Shown: positions 47,078 to 57,875, numbered from the stretch's first letter. The stretch: DNA of 64,000 nucleotides from Cytobacillus purgationiresistens (GCF_030813235.1 NZ_JAUSUB010000007.1:1-64000), one strand, 5' to 3'. Notes: generated from the letters alone by a model not told the origin. Numbers and translations: made by a program.

Positions 47078-48360
47078 TATTCTCCCTCCTCCTTCCCATG
47101 TAGAAAGTAGACTGTATCGAGCTCTACCTTCTTTGCAGCTGCAATGATTTGTTCTTTTGAAACTTGATCCATCCCATTTAACCATTCCGTCAGGCTAACT
47201 TCTTTACGAGAAATGATGTTGTGAAATAACACTTCGACTACCCCTCGGGCAGTATCCATTGTCTCAAGCAGCTGGTTTTTTATTACAGCTTTTGTTTGAC
47301 CGATTTCCTTTTCACTAAAATCACCGTTTTTCATCGCTTGCAATTGCTCTTCGATTATACCGGTAGCTTGATCAAACTTATTATTCTCAATCCCTGACAT
47401 GACCATCATTAGCCCTTTGTGACTTTCTAACCGACTGCCCACATAATACGCGAGACTTGCCTTTTCACGAACATTTAAGAAGAGTTTAGAATGCGAAAAC
47501 CCGCCGAAAATACCGTTAAATACTTGAAGAGCAAAGTAATCCTCGTCCCCATATACAATATTCGTTCGGTATCCTATATTTAATTTGCCTTGTTTGACAT
47601 CTTGAACTTCCTTCACTTCGTGTACTGAATCGCCCTTATGCGAACGTCCATTCGCTTCCGTTTTTTGTGGATCTCTGTTTTGGAATTGGAACAACTCAGA
47701 GGCATAAGATTGAACTTCCTCTTCATCCACATCCCCAATCACATATAAATCCAATTCATCCTTTTCTAAAGCTTGCTGATAATAAGAATAAAGCGTTTCA
47801 GGAGTTATTTGATCCACAGCTTCCAATTCGCCATGTACGTGAAGGGCATACGGTTCCTCTTTACACATTTCTTGAACAAGCCGATAATTTGCATATCTCA
47901 TTTTGTCATCGTTCACTGATTGAATTCTTTGCTTTAATGTTCTTTTTTCTTTGTTAACTGTGGTTTGATCGAACCCATTGTCACTTACATTCGGCTTAGT
48001 CACTATTTCAGCAAGCAGCTCGAACGCTTTCTTTAATAAAGGAGTTTGATCAGAAAGAAATTTCTCATTAGCAATATCAAGAGAAATTGTAATAACATGA
48101 TACTCTCCTTTTTTTGCTAGATCGACATAAAGTGCTGCACCGTATAATTCATCTAAATAAGAACGAAGTTTAGCAGTTGTCGGATGATCTGCACTATTGC
48201 TCTGCAGCACATGAGGCAGAAGTGACCTGACAGTCACCGTTTCTTTCTGCAGCGGTGCTTTCATTTTCCAGACTAACGTATTGGTCTTAAATTTATCTGT
48301 TTTTATCATATGAAGCTTAAAGCCATCATAAAGCTTAACCGTTTCTTCTATTACATTCAT
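47077..48360 (-). CDS. ymfF: M16 peptidase-like protein YmfF, inactive-type partner
   Basis: 427 residues. M16 fold, but the zinc motif position reads SLLPHVLQSNSADH, without HxxEH, so it is the non-catalytic partner, as in processing-peptidase pairs. The arginine/tyrosine-type stretch in the C-terminal domain (REKASLAYYVGSRLESHKG) is kept. It pairs with YmfH through overlapping genes. ATG 48360 follows ggaggc; the upstream extension is not conserved. Confidence 0.92.
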   Translation of the reverse strand: MNVIEETVKLYDGFKLHMIKTDKFKTNTLVWKMKAPLQKETVTVRSLLPHVLQSNSADHPTTAKLRSYLDELYGAALYVDLAKKGEYHVITISLDIANEKFLSDQTPLLKKAFELLAEIVTKPNVSDNGFDQTTVNKEKRTLKQRIQSVNDDKMRYANYRLVQEMCKEEPYALHVHGELEAVDQITPETLYSYYQQALEKDELDLYVIGDVDEEEVQSYASELFQFQNRDPQKTEANGRSHKGDSVHEVKEVQDVKQGKLNIGYRTNIVYGDEDYFALQVFNGIFGGFSHSKLFLNVREKASLAYYVGSRLESHKGLMMVMSGIENNKFDQATGIIEEQLQAMKNGDFSEKEIGQTKAVIKNQLLETMDTARGVVEVLFHNIISRKEVSLTEWLNGMDQVSKEQIIAAAKKVELDTVYFLHGKEEGE

Positions 48361-48638
48361 TAAGATGCCTCCTATACATTTAATCAACAGCGCTTATTGC
48401 CTACTTATTAATATATGTAAAAATGACTGTCGTTATTTTCTATCTTCTCCCCTATCTTCCATCATATTCTAACGAAGACAAGCTTTCAAGGAAAGCGGAG
48501 GGTCGTATGTTTGCAGAAATAAGTACTGGACACCGTTTATTAAAAGAAACTAAATTAGAAAAAGTTCTGTTTGTTACCTTACATACTTTATGGTTTATAA
48601 ATCATGTTTATAAACAATACCCCTTTCTAATTAAATTT

Positions 48639-49012
48639 TTAAAGGGTAAGCGCTTCTCCCCAACCTGTTGCACAACCTATACAGGCAACGATGTCATTAT
48701 TTGTATTAGAATAACCAGTTTCTTCGAGTTTAACTAACGTACCGGCCTTATATGGTTCTAAATGAAATGTGACAGTGGATGTTCCTTCTCCAGGAGACCA
48801 TTGAAAAACAAACGTTTCATTAGGAACCGACTCAATGATCTTACCACCATCTTCAATAATTACATTTGCATCTCCAAAATTAGCCCATCTTAATCGAATT
48901 TCACCCGTGTACGATCCGTAAACCAAGCGTTCCACCCATCTGAAGTGGTAATCGTCTTGAATACTTTTTCTTTTGGAACTTTAATGTAGGTTTTATGTCT
49001 AATTTTCAGCAT
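48639..49012 (-). pseudogene. SRPBCC (AHSA1-like) protein, frameshifted and truncated
   Basis: ATG 49012 gives MLKIRHKTYIKVPKEKVFKT, then TTSDGWNAWFTDRT, where the frame breaks. A second frame continues TGEIRLRWANFGDANVIIED, NETFVFQWSPGEGTSTVTFH and ATGWGEALTL to TAA 48639, where family members normally go on. The length of 374 bases is not a multiple of three. The two pieces match the start and body of START/SRPBCC-fold proteins. Probably a dead gene. Confidence 0.75.
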
Positions 49013-49461
49013 ATTCTCTCGCCTCACTTTGTGAAAATATCAACATCATCTCCTTAATTTTAGCATAAATTAACGAGACCTTTCGCCACACTCAACATTC
49101 AATACGATAACAACAAAGAATAAAACGATATGGGTATAATCCTTTTTAAAAACAAAAAAAGTAAAGAAAAAGGCGAACCTTTTCTTTCCTCATTGTGTCG
49201 ACAAAAGTAAAAATAGGCAAACTTCAGTGGATTTGGAGAAGTGTCCGTTCGAGTCCAGCGGGAGAAGAGAAAGTTGAGACCCAGGAGTGTAGCGACGAAG
49301 CGGTCTGGCGCTTTGTTAATTTTAAACATCATGCTACTCTCCGCTCTATTAAGTCTTTGTTGTTATCATAGCATAGTGAACAATTCAAGTTCATGCTGAT
49401 TATTATCTTTTTTACTACTGAGGATCACAAATACTAGAACTTTTCTTATAGATTTTCATAA
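49013..49461. other. Intergenic with a repeat-like segment
   Basis: No gene supported. The stretch around 49240-49320 (gttgagacccaggagtgtag, cgacgaagcggtctggcgc) resembles the GC-rich scattered repeats of Bacillus (forms with gagacccc, ggagtgtagcgacga). The rest is AT-rich and empty. Confidence 0.4.
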
Positions 49462-49491
49462 CAAAAAAAGCCCTTTCCATATGGAAAGAGC
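49462..49491 (-). terminator. Terminator of the nup operon
   Basis: gccctttcc / ggaaagagc around an atat loop with a T run on the minus strand. Confidence 0.85.
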
Positions 49492-49500
49492 CTCTCTCAT

Positions 49501-50460
49501 TTATCTACTACCTTTAATATAAGGAACACCTGATGCTTTAGGGGCATCTGCACGTCCAATGAAGCCTGTTAAAGCAATGATTGTCAGTACATATGGTGCA
49601 ATAAGTAAGTACACATTCGGAATATTTTCTAAAAACGGCAAGCTTGAACCAATGATGCTTAAGCTTTGGGCAAAGCCGAAGAAAAGGGCTGCTCCCATCG
49701 CTCCAAGTGGATGCCATTTACCAAAGATCATCGCTGCAAGTGCCATGAAGCCTTGGCCGCTGATCGTGGCATGACCAAAATCAGATGAAATGGCTTGGGC
49801 GTATACACCTCCGCCAATCCCGCCAAGTGCACCTGAAATAAGGACGCCGTAATAACGCATCTTTGTTACATTGATACCCATTGTATCTGCAGCCATCGGG
49901 TGTTCACCTACAGCACGCAAGCGCAAGCCAAATTTAGTCTTGTAAATGACATACCAAGCAATGACTGCAAATAAAATTGCTACAAATGAAGTATAATACG
50001 TATTTGAGAAAAATATTGGGCCTATTACAGGAATATCGCTCAGAATTGGAATATCAACTTTGCTGAACCCTCTTTGAATAATATCCGTTTGACCTTTGTC
50101 GTAAATGCGCTTCACAAGGAATAAAGCCACACCTACTGCAAGTAAATTGATGGCTACCCCGGAAACCGTTTGGTCTGCTCTAAGGGTAATTGAAGCTACA
50201 GCATGGATAAGAGAAAATAATATACCTACAACCATAGCTGCTACTAACGATACCCATGGAGTGAAAGCTCCAAACGTATCAACAAATGTTAAGTTGAAGA
50301 CAATCGCTGTAAATGCTCCAATGACCATCAAACCTTCTAAACCAATGTTGACTACGCCTGAGCGTTCAGAGAATGTACCACCTAATGCGGTGAAAATAAG
50401 TGGTGCTGCCCATAGAAGTGTAGTTGGGATAATGATCATTAAAATTTCCATAATGCCCAC
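49501..50460 (-). CDS. nupQ: Nucleoside ABC transporter permease NupQ
   Basis: 319 residues with eight to ten membrane helices. BPD_transp_2 family: FTALGGTFSERSGVVNIGLE at the N-terminus, then GALGGIGGGVYAQ and AMIFGKWHPLGAMGAALFFG. Last gene of the nupNOPQ-like operon; forms the channel with NupP for guanosine or related nucleosides. GTG 50460 follows gggggtga and directly abuts the nupP stop. Confidence 0.92.
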   Translation of the reverse strand: MGIMEILMIIIPTTLLWAAPLIFTALGGTFSERSGVVNIGLEGLMVIGAFTAIVFNLTFVDTFGAFTPWVSLVAAMVVGILFSLIHAVASITLRADQTVSGVAINLLAVGVALFLVKRIYDKGQTDIIQRGFSKVDIPILSDIPVIGPIFFSNTYYTSFVAILFAVIAWYVIYKTKFGLRLRAVGEHPMAADTMGINVTKMRYYGVLISGALGGIGGGVYAQAISSDFGHATISGQGFMALAAMIFGKWHPLGAMGAALFFGFAQSLSIIGSSLPFLENIPNVYLLIAPYVLTIIALTGFIGRADAPKASGVPYIKGSR

Positions 50461-51507
50461 TTACTTCACCCCCTTTTTACTAAATCGTTTAATAATGAGG
50501 CGAATCAAATAGCTGGATGCTACAAAGAACACGATTAGTGCAATAATGATATCGACAAGCTCGTTTGGCACACCTGCTTGCAGCGGCATGTTAAGAGCAC
50601 CAACCTTTAAGCTTCCAAACAATATGGCCGCCAGGACGATGCCAATTGGTGAATTGGCACCAAGCAGGGCAACGGCTATACCATCAAACCCTACACCTGT
50701 AAAGCCACCTTTAATGGACGCGTAGCCAAATGTACCTAACCCTTCCATTGCGCCTGCCAAGCCTGCAAATGCACCTGAGATGACCATCGAAAGAATAATA
50801 TTTCGCTTAACATTCATGCCGGCATAATCTGAGGCGTGCTGATTAAATCCTACTGCTTTTAATTCAAAACCTCTTGTTGTTCTTTCTAAAATAAACCACA
50901 TAATAAACACACAAATTAACGCAATGACAATTCCCCAGTGCATTCGGGAATAATCTGTCAATGATTCGAAAAATGGCGATCTTAATGAAGCTGTTTCAGC
51001 AATCGATTCAGTTCTATCACTCTTTTCGGATAGAACAGTACGGATAATATAGTTAGTGATGTGCAGCGCAGTATAGTTCAACATAATTGTAACAATTACT
51101 TCATGAACCCTGTACTTCGCCTTTAGGAAACCAGGGATAAACGCCCAAAACGCTCCCGCCGCGGCTGCCGCCAATACAGCTAATGGAAGATGGATAATCT
51201 TTGGCAAATCAAAGGCTACCCCAACCCAAACAGCTGCAAGCCAACCAACGATCAGCTGACCTTCCACTCCAATATTGAACAAGCCTGTTCTAAATGCAAA
51301 TGCAACAGCAAGTCCAGCTAGAATGTATGGTGTAATTTGTCTTACGGTTTCACCTGTAAAATAAGACTCCCCAAATGCTCCATCCCATAGTGCAACAAAT
51401 CCGGCAACAGCATCGAAGCCACTTATAATCATAATGATTGTTCCAACAAGCACACCTAACAGAACCGCTATAATAGGAACCAATATATTTTGTAATCGGC
51501 TGGACAT
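50461..51507 (-). CDS. nupP: Nucleoside ABC transporter permease NupP
   Basis: 348 residues, about eight helices. Same family as NupQ: AFRTGLFNIGVEGQLIVGWL, AGAMEGLGTFGYASIKGG and GFDGIAVALLGANSPIGIVL. It pairs with NupQ. The start overlaps the nupO stop (TAATG), so translation is coupled. Confidence 0.92.
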   Translation of the reverse strand: MSSRLQNILVPIIAVLLGVLVGTIIMIISGFDAVAGFVALWDGAFGESYFTGETVRQITPYILAGLAVAFAFRTGLFNIGVEGQLIVGWLAAVWVGVAFDLPKIIHLPLAVLAAAAAGAFWAFIPGFLKAKYRVHEVIVTIMLNYTALHITNYIIRTVLSEKSDRTESIAETASLRSPFFESLTDYSRMHWGIVIALICVFIMWFILERTTRGFELKAVGFNQHASDYAGMNVKRNIILSMVISGAFAGLAGAMEGLGTFGYASIKGGFTGVGFDGIAVALLGANSPIGIVLAAILFGSLKVGALNMPLQAGVPNELVDIIIALIVFFVASSYLIRLIIKRFSKKGVK

Positions 51508-53036
51508 TAGTTCATTCCACCTGCCTTCTTCTCAATCGATCCGGCCATCAATAGACCTAATTCTTGCTCTGTTGTTTCCTTTGGATCCACAATTGCTATA
51601 ATTTCTCCTTCATAAATGACAGCAATACGATCGCTGACATTCATGATTTCCTCCAACTCGAAGGATAACAGCAATACAGCCTTGCCCTGATCTCGTTGAT
51701 CGATTAAACGCTTATGAATGAATTCGATTGCGCCTACGTCAAGACCACGAGTCGGCTGAGCTGCGATTAATAGATCCGGGTTTCTATCCACTTCCCGACC
51801 AATAATCGCTTTTTGCTGATTTCCGCCAGAGAGTGATCTTGCCAATGTATATTCGCTTGGCGTTCTTACATCAAATTCTTTGATTAAGCTTTTTGCTTTC
51901 ACAAAAATTTCTTTATCATTCATGACTCCATACTTGGAATAAGGCTTCTGATAATACGTTTGTAAAACCATATTTTCCCCTATAGAGAAATCAAGAACAA
52001 GTCCATGCTTATGGCGATCTTGCGGAATATGACCCACGCCAGCTTCGGTAACTTTTCTTGTTACGAGATTGCCGATTTCTTTGCCATTCAACTTAATTGA
52101 TCCGCCTGCAGTTTTTCTTAAACCAGTTATCGCTTCAATCAATTCCGTTTGACCATTGCCATCGACACCAGCAATTCCTACGATTTCACCTTGTCTGATC
52201 TCAAGGTTTAGATGCTTAACTGCATCAATGCCCCTGGAGTCCTTTACAAGCAAGTCATTAATTTCAAGAACCTTGTCTTTTGGATTCGCTTCTTTTTTAG
52301 TAGTCTTAAATGTGACTTCACGACCAACCATTAAGCTGGCTAATTCATTGGGATTTGTGTCCTTGACATTCAGCGTTCCAATTCCTTCTCCCTTGCGAAT
52401 AACCGTTACTTGATCACATACTTCCATAATCTCTTTTAATTTATGGGTGATAAGAATAATCGATTTACCTTCCTTTATAAGCGTTTTCATGATTTGAATT
52501 AACTCATTTATTTCTTGTGGTGTTAACACCGCAGTAGGCTCGTCAAATATTAATATCTCCGCTCCTCGATAAAGCGTTTTTAAAATTTCGACCCGCTGCT
52601 GCATACCTACAGAGATATCGGAAATTTTCGCCTGTGGATCAACGGATAAACCGTATCTTTTGGAAATCTCCCTCACTTCATTTTCGGCTTTTTTCATATC
52701 AATTTTACCGCCTGAGGTAATTTCCTTTCCAAGGATGATATTTTCTGTAACAGTAAACTTGTCGATGAGCATAAAGTGTTGGTGAACCATTCCGATACCT
52801 AGATCATTGGCAATATTCGGGTTGGTAATATTAACAGCCTTCCCATTAACTTTAATCTCGCCCTTTTCTGGTTGGTACAATCCAAATAGAACATTCATTA
52901 AAGTCGATTTCCCAGCACCATTTTCACCGAGTAACGCATGAATTTCACCTTTTTTGACTTGGAGATTAATATTATTGTTTGCAACTATGCCTGGAAACTC
53001 TTTACGGATATTTAACATCTCGATCACATATTCCAC
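51507..53036 (-). CDS. nupO: Nucleoside ABC transporter ATP-binding protein NupO
   Basis: 509 residues; two ABC domains in tandem. First: GENGAGKSTLMNVL (Walker A), ISVGMQQRVEILKTL, LIFDEPTAVLTP. Second: GVDGNGQTELIEAI (degenerate Walker A with Gln for the usual Lys-Thr/Ser), LSGGNQQKAIIGRE, AAQPTRGLDVGA. The altered second site is typical of this family. The start is GTG 53036 behind aaggagt, giving the family's EYVIEML opening. Confidence 0.94.
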   Translation of the reverse strand: MEYVIEMLNIRKEFPGIVANNNINLQVKKGEIHALLGENGAGKSTLMNVLFGLYQPEKGEIKVNGKAVNITNPNIANDLGIGMVHQHFMLIDKFTVTENIILGKEITSGGKIDMKKAENEVREISKRYGLSVDPQAKISDISVGMQQRVEILKTLYRGAEILIFDEPTAVLTPQEINELIQIMKTLIKEGKSIILITHKLKEIMEVCDQVTVIRKGEGIGTLNVKDTNPNELASLMVGREVTFKTTKKEANPKDKVLEINDLLVKDSRGIDAVKHLNLEIRQGEIVGIAGVDGNGQTELIEAITGLRKTAGGSIKLNGKEIGNLVTRKVTEAGVGHIPQDRHKHGLVLDFSIGENMVLQTYYQKPYSKYGVMNDKEIFVKAKSLIKEFDVRTPSEYTLARSLSGGNQQKAIIGREVDRNPDLLIAAQPTRGLDVGAIEFIHKRLIDQRDQGKAVLLLSFELEEIMNVSDRIAVIYEGEIIAIVDPKETTEQELGLLMAGSIEKKAGGMN

Positions 53037-53063
53037 TCTACTCACTCCTTGCGAATCATATGT

Positions 53064-53086
53064 AGTAGGAGGTCAGACCTCCTACT
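53064..53086 (-). promoter_or_regulatory. Perfect stem-loop between nupN and nupO
   Basis: agtaggaggt / acctcctact with a three-base loop, no T tail. It could protect the 3' end of nupN mRNA, giving more NupN than NupOPQ, or bind the regulator. It shares gaggtctga with the palindrome upstream of nupR. Confidence 0.6.
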
Positions 53087-53193
53087 GTTATTTAAAAACT
53101 TGAACTTGCCAAGCTCCTTCATTCCATCATAACTTTTAAAAGCTTAAGTGAAAGCTACAAAGCATGTTGTACCCTTCAATTAAGCTTTTATTT

Positions 53194-53243
53194 TTTCAAA
53201 AAAAAGGAATAAGAGAGAACGATGAATACTCTCTTATTCCTTT
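53194..53243 (-). terminator. Strong hairpin after nupN
   Basis: A 15-bp perfect stem (53203-53217 with 53229-53243) followed on the minus strand by eight T. Read-through to nupO would have to pass it, which suggests attenuated expression of nupOPQ. Confidence 0.85.
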
Positions 53244-53252
53244 GTCACTACA

Positions 53253-54362
53253 TTACTCAGCTTTAAATGTTGTTAATTCATCTAAAGTTTCAGGGATTGT
53301 TAAATCACCATTTTTAATCTTGTCAGTCCACTCTTTTACCGCGGCTTCAACATCTGCCTTATTAGAAAGCTCATCATTAAGTGGTGCTAGTCCAACGCCT
53401 TCTTCAGCTAAGCTATAAACAGTCGTTTCTCCACCAGGGAATTCTCCATTTTTAGCTTTTGTTGCAATGTCAATTACTGCATTATCAACGCGTTTCAGTG
53501 CAGAAGTCATAATAATATTGTGCTTTTTACCTTCGATATCGACCACACCTTCAGCCGTTTGATCTGAGTCAACACCGATTGCCCATAGTTCTCTAGATGG
53601 ATCTTTTTTCTTTAAGTCACGTGCTTCTTTAAATAATCCATTACCAGTACCACCCGCAGCATGGAAGATTACATCAATGCCAGAAGAGTACATTTTAGAA
53701 GCGATTGATTGTCCTAGTTCTGCTTTATCGAAAGCACCAGAGTAATTCACTTCTACTTTAAGGTCAGGATTAACTGCTTGTACACCAGCTAAGAAACCAG
53801 CTTCAAAACGTTCGATAACAGGAATTTCTTGTCCGCCGATAAAGCCGATTTTATCGCCTTTAGTTGCATGAGCTGCTGCTACACCAGCTAAGAATGCAGC
53901 TTCTTGCTCTTTGAATAGAATGCTTGCTACGTTAGGCTCTTCAACTACACCATCAATGATTGCATAGCTAGCATCTTTTTGCTGCTTAGCAATTTCAGTA
54001 ATTGAACCTTCCATTAGGTAGCCCACTCCGAATACCAAATTAAAATCTTGACGTGTAAGGTTATTCAGATTCGTTGCATAATCGGCATCTGATTGAGATT
54101 GTAAATAATCATAGCCGCCTTTGCCTTTGTCCAATCCGTTTTCGTCACCAAAAGCTTGAATGCCTTCCCAAGCTGATTGGTTAAATGATTTATCGTCTAC
54201 GCCACCTACATCTGTTACCATTGCAACAGAGAATGCTTTTTCTTCGCTGTTTCCGTCTGTTTTTGTGCCTTCGCCTTCTTCATTAGAAGATCCGCAAGCT
54301 CCTAAAATTGTACCTGCAGCAAGTGCCAATGAAAGTGCAAAACCAATTTTACGTTTTTTCAA
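53253..54362 (-). CDS. nupN: Nucleoside-binding lipoprotein NupN (BMP family)
   Basis: 369 residues. Signal peptide of a lipoprotein with lipobox LGAC; Cys23 is the anchor. The BMP/Med domain follows: [20 protein letters not shown], then FVFG-like [31 protein letters not shown] and [18 protein letters not shown]. It captures guanosine or other nucleosides outside the cell. Start TTG 54362 behind aggggg. nupNOPQ lies directly next to the GntR regulator. Confidence 0.94.
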   Translation of the reverse strand: MKKRKIGFALSLALAAGTILGACGSSNEEGEGTKTDGNSEEKAFSVAMVTDVGGVDDKSFNQSAWEGIQAFGDENGLDKGKGGYDYLQSQSDADYATNLNNLTRQDFNLVFGVGYLMEGSITEIAKQQKDASYAIIDGVVEEPNVASILFKEQEAAFLAGVAAAHATKGDKIGFIGGQEIPVIERFEAGFLAGVQAVNPDLKVEVNYSGAFDKAELGQSIASKMYSSGIDVIFHAAGGTGNGLFKEARDLKKKDPSRELWAIGVDSDQTAEGVVDIEGKKHNIIMTSALKRVDNAVIDIATKAKNGEFPGGETTVYSLAEEGVGLAPLNDELSNKADVEAAVKEWTDKIKNGDLTIPETLDELTTFKAE

Positions 54363-54427
54363 GGTATTAACCCCCTAAAGGTATTTGTTTACACATTAGT
54401 AGTATGACAAATGATTGAATAACTAAT

Positions 54428-55156
54428 CTAGAAAATTCTTTTCCGCAAAACGTGGAAGCTGAATTTATCAGCTCTGAAGTAATTGACTGAGTAAAGTATA
54501 GGCTCATCCATTTCATTGTAATGCATCTGCTTTAGTACCAGTAAAGCAGTTTCAGGATTACATTCTAAAATGGGTGAAACCTTCTCATGGTAGCCAACTG
54601 GTTCTATTTGTGCAACAGCGTATGTAATCTTTCTCCCAATTCCTTCTTCAAGGATGTCAAATATTGATTCCTTCTCCCATGATATAGATTCTGGAATATA
54701 TTTGCCTGGAAGCTTATCCACACAATAGACAACTGGTTCACCATTTGCAGTTCTCACTCTTTCAACAACAGCTATTTCTTCATCTAATGCACTTGAAAAG
54801 CGGCGAATATCATCCTCCGTTGGACCTTGGGTTTCGGAGCTTAGAAATATTGTTCCAGGCACCATTCCCGCCTGCATGATCATATTAGTCACACTGTTGA
54901 GCTGTTCAATCCCTGATGTAAATAATGGCTTTGCGTTCACAAAAGTGCCCACTCCGTGACGACGAATAATAATATTCTCCTCTTCCAGAATGCGAAGAGC
55001 TTCTCTAAGTGTTGCCCTGCTGACACCTAATTGCTTGGCAAGATCAAATTCTGACGGTAATTTTTCTTTTTCTTTATAAATTCCCGCTTCAATGTCCTGC
55101 TTTAAACGATCAATGACCTGTAAATACAAATGCCGATTATCTGACTTAATAGACAT
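54428..55156 (-). CDS. nupR: GntR-family regulator NupR (YmfC)
   Basis: 242 residues. N-terminal winged helix ([49 protein letters not shown]) and a C-terminal UTRA ligand domain of the HutC subgroup. In B. subtilis YmfC is, to my knowledge, linked with control of nucleoside uptake; adjacency to nupN supports that. ATG 55156 follows ggaggataa; the TTG-type start five codons earlier overlaps that site. A perfect palindrome lies 31 bases upstream. Confidence 0.88.
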   Translation of the reverse strand: MSIKSDNRHLYLQVIDRLKQDIEAGIYKEKEKLPSEFDLAKQLGVSRATLREALRILEEENIIIRRHGVGTFVNAKPLFTSGIEQLNSVTNMIMQAGMVPGTIFLSSETQGPTEDDIRRFSSALDEEIAVVERVRTANGEPVVYCVDKLPGKYIPESISWEKESIFDILEEGIGRKITYAVAQIEPVGYHEKVSPILECNPETALLVLKQMHYNEMDEPILYSVNYFRADKFSFHVLRKRIF

Positions 55157-55186
55157 GCAGTTATCCTCCAACTTTTGTTTCTCAAG

Positions 55187-55204
55187 ACATCAGACCTCTG
55201 ATGT
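55187..55204 (-). promoter_or_regulatory. Palindromic candidate operator of NupR
   Basis: acatcaga-cc-tctgatgt, an 18-base perfect inverted repeat with a two-base centre, in the leader of the GntR gene. The position fits autoregulation. Not proven. Confidence 0.55.
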
Positions 55205-55395
55205 TCAATCATTCCTACTAATCGAAAATACTATAACACTTTTCTCCTAATAAAGGAATACATTTTCTGAAAAATGTCGAAAAAACATAGGATTATCTAT
55301 CGAGTTCTGTACTGGTTTAAAGCGATAATTGTCATATATTGTTGAAAACGCTTTTAATTGTATGACACAATTCATGCTTCCTTTGTCTCGCTTCA

Positions 55396-55432
55396 TAAAA
55401 AAACAGCCTTTTCTCGTGGTGAAAAGGCTGTT
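55396..55432 (-). terminator. Terminator of spoIIIE
   Basis: aacagccttttc / gaaaaggctgtt with a seven-base loop, T run on the minus strand. Confidence 0.9.
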
Positions 55433-55441
55433 CTTCTATTT

Positions 55442-57787
55442 TTATGAACTTGCTTCTTCTGAGGGTTTACTCACGAGCACAGCTCGCGGTTTGCTGCCTT
55501 CATATGGGCCGACAATTCCCCTTGCCTCCATCTCGTCGATCAAGCGGGCAGCTCTTGTATATCCAATACGAAATCTTCTTTGAAGCATCGATACTGAGGC
55601 TGTCTGCATTTCAACAATAAGCTCGACTGCTTCATCATAAAGATTATCATCCACTTGTCCAGTCGTTTCTGGGACATCATCAGGAATCATTTCTTCTTGA
55701 TACTGGGCTTTTTGCTGACCAATTACAAAGTCAACGATATCTTCCACTTCTTCGTCAGATAAAAAGGCTCCCTGCACACGGATTGGCTTGGATGCACCGA
55801 CCGGCATAAAGAGCATGTCACCGCGTCCTAGAAGTTTTTCAGCTCCACCCATATCTAAAATTGTACGCGAATCCGTCATCGATGAAACCGCGAAGGCAAT
55901 TCTTGACGGGATATTTGCTTTAATCACTCCAGTAATGACGTCAACTGAAGGACGTTGGGTAGCGATAATTAAATGGATGCCTGCTGCTCTTGCCATCTGC
56001 GCAAGCCTTGTGATCGCATCTTCTACATCGGATGAAGCGACCATCATCAAATCCGCTAGCTCGTCTACTATCACAACAATATAAGGCAGAAGCGGCTGTT
56101 GCCCTTCTCCTGCAGCATTATGACGCTTAATATGCTCATTATAGCCTTCAATATTTCTTGTCCCAGAGTGAGAAAAGAGCTCATAACGTCTTTCCATTTC
56201 ACTAACAACTTTCTTTAGAGCTTGAGAAGCTTTCTTTGCATTGGTTACAACCGGTGCAAGCAAATGAGGTACTCCGTTATACACATTTAGCTCCACCATT
56301 TTCGGGTCGATCATCATTAGTTTGACTTCATGCGGTTTTGCTCTCATGAGGATGCTTGTGATGATTCCATTAATACATACACTTTTCCCGCTTCCTGTTG
56401 CACCAGCAACAAGTAAATGCGGCATTTTATTTAGTTCCGCCATCACAGCTTCGCCAGTAATGTCCCTACCAAGCCCGATAAGCAGCTTTGCGTCTGCTCG
56501 TTCGGTTGCTTTGGATTCTATAACTTCTCTCAGCGAGACCATCGCCACTTCTGAATTTGGCACCTCAATACCAATCGCTGACTTTCCAGGAATCGGTGCT
56601 TCAATTCTTATATCCTTAGCTGCTAGCGCGAGTGCTAAATCGTCACTTAAACTGACAATCTTACTCACTTTTACTCCTACATCCGGATGCACTTCATATT
56701 TTGTAACAGCTGGTCCAAGGTGGACCTGTGTGACCCTTGCTTTTACACCGAAGCTTTGAAAAGTCCGCTCCAGCTTTGCAGCATTGTCATGGATTAATTT
56801 ATACTCGCCGCTTTGGTCTGTCTGGCTAGGGAATTTCAACAGCTTCATTGGCGGCAGTTTATAATCTTTATTCTCGACCTCAGTAAAAGTTATCGGCGGG
56901 ACAGCCTCAGCTTCTGAAGCAGTGTCCTCTTCCTTTACTGCTTTTACACCATTTGGATCCTTGCCTTCATTTCCATCCTCGCGATAAGCTTTTTCTGCGA
57001 AGCTAGAAATAATTGGTTCTTGACCAACCGATTCTTCTTTTACTTTTGGTGTAGAGGTATTAATTGTTATTTCAGGCTCACGCTCAGCTTCCCGCTGCGC
57101 TTTTTTCTCTTTTATTGATTTTCGTCTGTCCTTATTTTCTTTCTGATCACTAAACCATTCTTTTATATCATCTAGAAACGCTTTCCATTGCTCTCTAGCA
57201 AAGTTCCAGACTGCTGAAGCCATTCTACCTAATGCTTCACCGAAGGTTTTTCCAGTTAAAAGAATAAATCCAAACACTATTAATAAAAACGCAATAATCT
57301 TTGATCCTGTTTCATCAAATAGGAAATAGAATAGTGCAAACAGGACAGCACCCATCATACCCCCGCCTAAATCTGTCGTGCTTGTATCGCCGCGCACTTC
57401 CATCCAATAGAGCTGCCAAGTATTCCCGATTACACTCGGATCAGTAAATGATCCTCCATTTGATAAAAGCTGAAATAACGTGACATGGCTCAGTAATAGA
57501 AACGAACTGACGATAAAATAGAGCCCGATTAATTTTGTAGAAAATAAAAATGGCTGTTGTCTTTTCCACATCAGATAGCACGCATATACAACAAGCCCCA
57601 GAAGACAAAGCATATACCATTCACCCATAAAAAAGCGGAAGAACAGCACTGTTGCATTGCCTACTGCACCTAGCCGAGCGATAGCAATGACTGCGAGTGC
57701 GATTAATGCTAGTGCAAATAACTCATATTTAATTGTTTGTTTTAAATGATCTTTCTTTCTTGATTTTCTTTTCTTTTTCTTGGCCAT
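55442..57787 (-). CDS. spoIIIE: DNA translocase SpoIIIE
   Basis: 781 residues. Four membrane helices within about 20-185, a charged linker (185-300), then the FtsK/HerA motor with [11 protein letters not shown] (Walker A) and [14 protein letters not shown] (Walker B), and the C-terminal gamma winged helix ([20 protein letters not shown]) that reads SRS-type DNA sequences. It pumps the chromosome into the forespore. Its terminator lies at 55396. Confidence 0.97.
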   Translation of the reverse strand: MAKKKKRKSRKKDHLKQTIKYELFALALIALAVIAIARLGAVGNATVLFFRFFMGEWYMLCLLGLVVYACYLMWKRQQPFLFSTKLIGLYFIVSSFLLLSHVTLFQLLSNGGSFTDPSVIGNTWQLYWMEVRGDTSTTDLGGGMMGAVLFALFYFLFDETGSKIIAFLLIVFGFILLTGKTFGEALGRMASAVWNFAREQWKAFLDDIKEWFSDQKENKDRRKSIKEKKAQREAEREPEITINTSTPKVKEESVGQEPIISSFAEKAYREDGNEGKDPNGVKAVKEEDTASEAEAVPPITFTEVENKDYKLPPMKLLKFPSQTDQSGEYKLIHDNAAKLERTFQSFGVKARVTQVHLGPAVTKYEVHPDVGVKVSKIVSLSDDLALALAAKDIRIEAPIPGKSAIGIEVPNSEVAMVSLREVIESKATERADAKLLIGLGRDITGEAVMAELNKMPHLLVAGATGSGKSVCINGIITSILMRAKPHEVKLMMIDPKMVELNVYNGVPHLLAPVVTNAKKASQALKKVVSEMERRYELFSHSGTRNIEGYNEHIKRHNAAGEGQQPLLPYIVVIVDELADLMMVASSDVEDAITRLAQMARAAGIHLIIATQRPSVDVITGVIKANIPSRIAFAVSSMTDSRTILDMGGAEKLLGRGDMLFMPVGASKPIRVQGAFLSDEEVEDIVDFVIGQQKAQYQEEMIPDDVPETTGQVDDNLYDEAVELIVEMQTASVSMLQRRFRIGYTRAARLIDEMEARGIVGPYEGSKPRAVLVSKPSEEASS

Positions 57788-57849
57788 CCTATCACCTTAT
57801 TATTATTCTTTATTAACCATTTACCTATGTCATCAATATATGTATGAAA

Positions 57850-57875
57850 GAAGAGAGCAGCCTTACTGGCTGCTC
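57850..57875 (-). terminator. Terminator of tepA-ylzJ
   Basis: gagcagcc / ggctgctc with a five-base loop and a short T-rich tail (tcttctttc). Confidence 0.7.

Noticed and set aside
48423-48737. 104-residue plus-strand frame
   Set aside because: No ribosome site; overlaps the end of the SRPBCC remnant, whose minus-strand frame is clearly protein-like.
49099-49332. 77-residue minus-strand frame
   Set aside because: Runs through a repeat-like GC-rich segment, has no supporting start region and no recognisable protein features.
54363-54440. CodY-type box upstream of nupN
   Set aside because: aattttcta at the end of nupR matches only the first half of the consensus, so I do not claim it.
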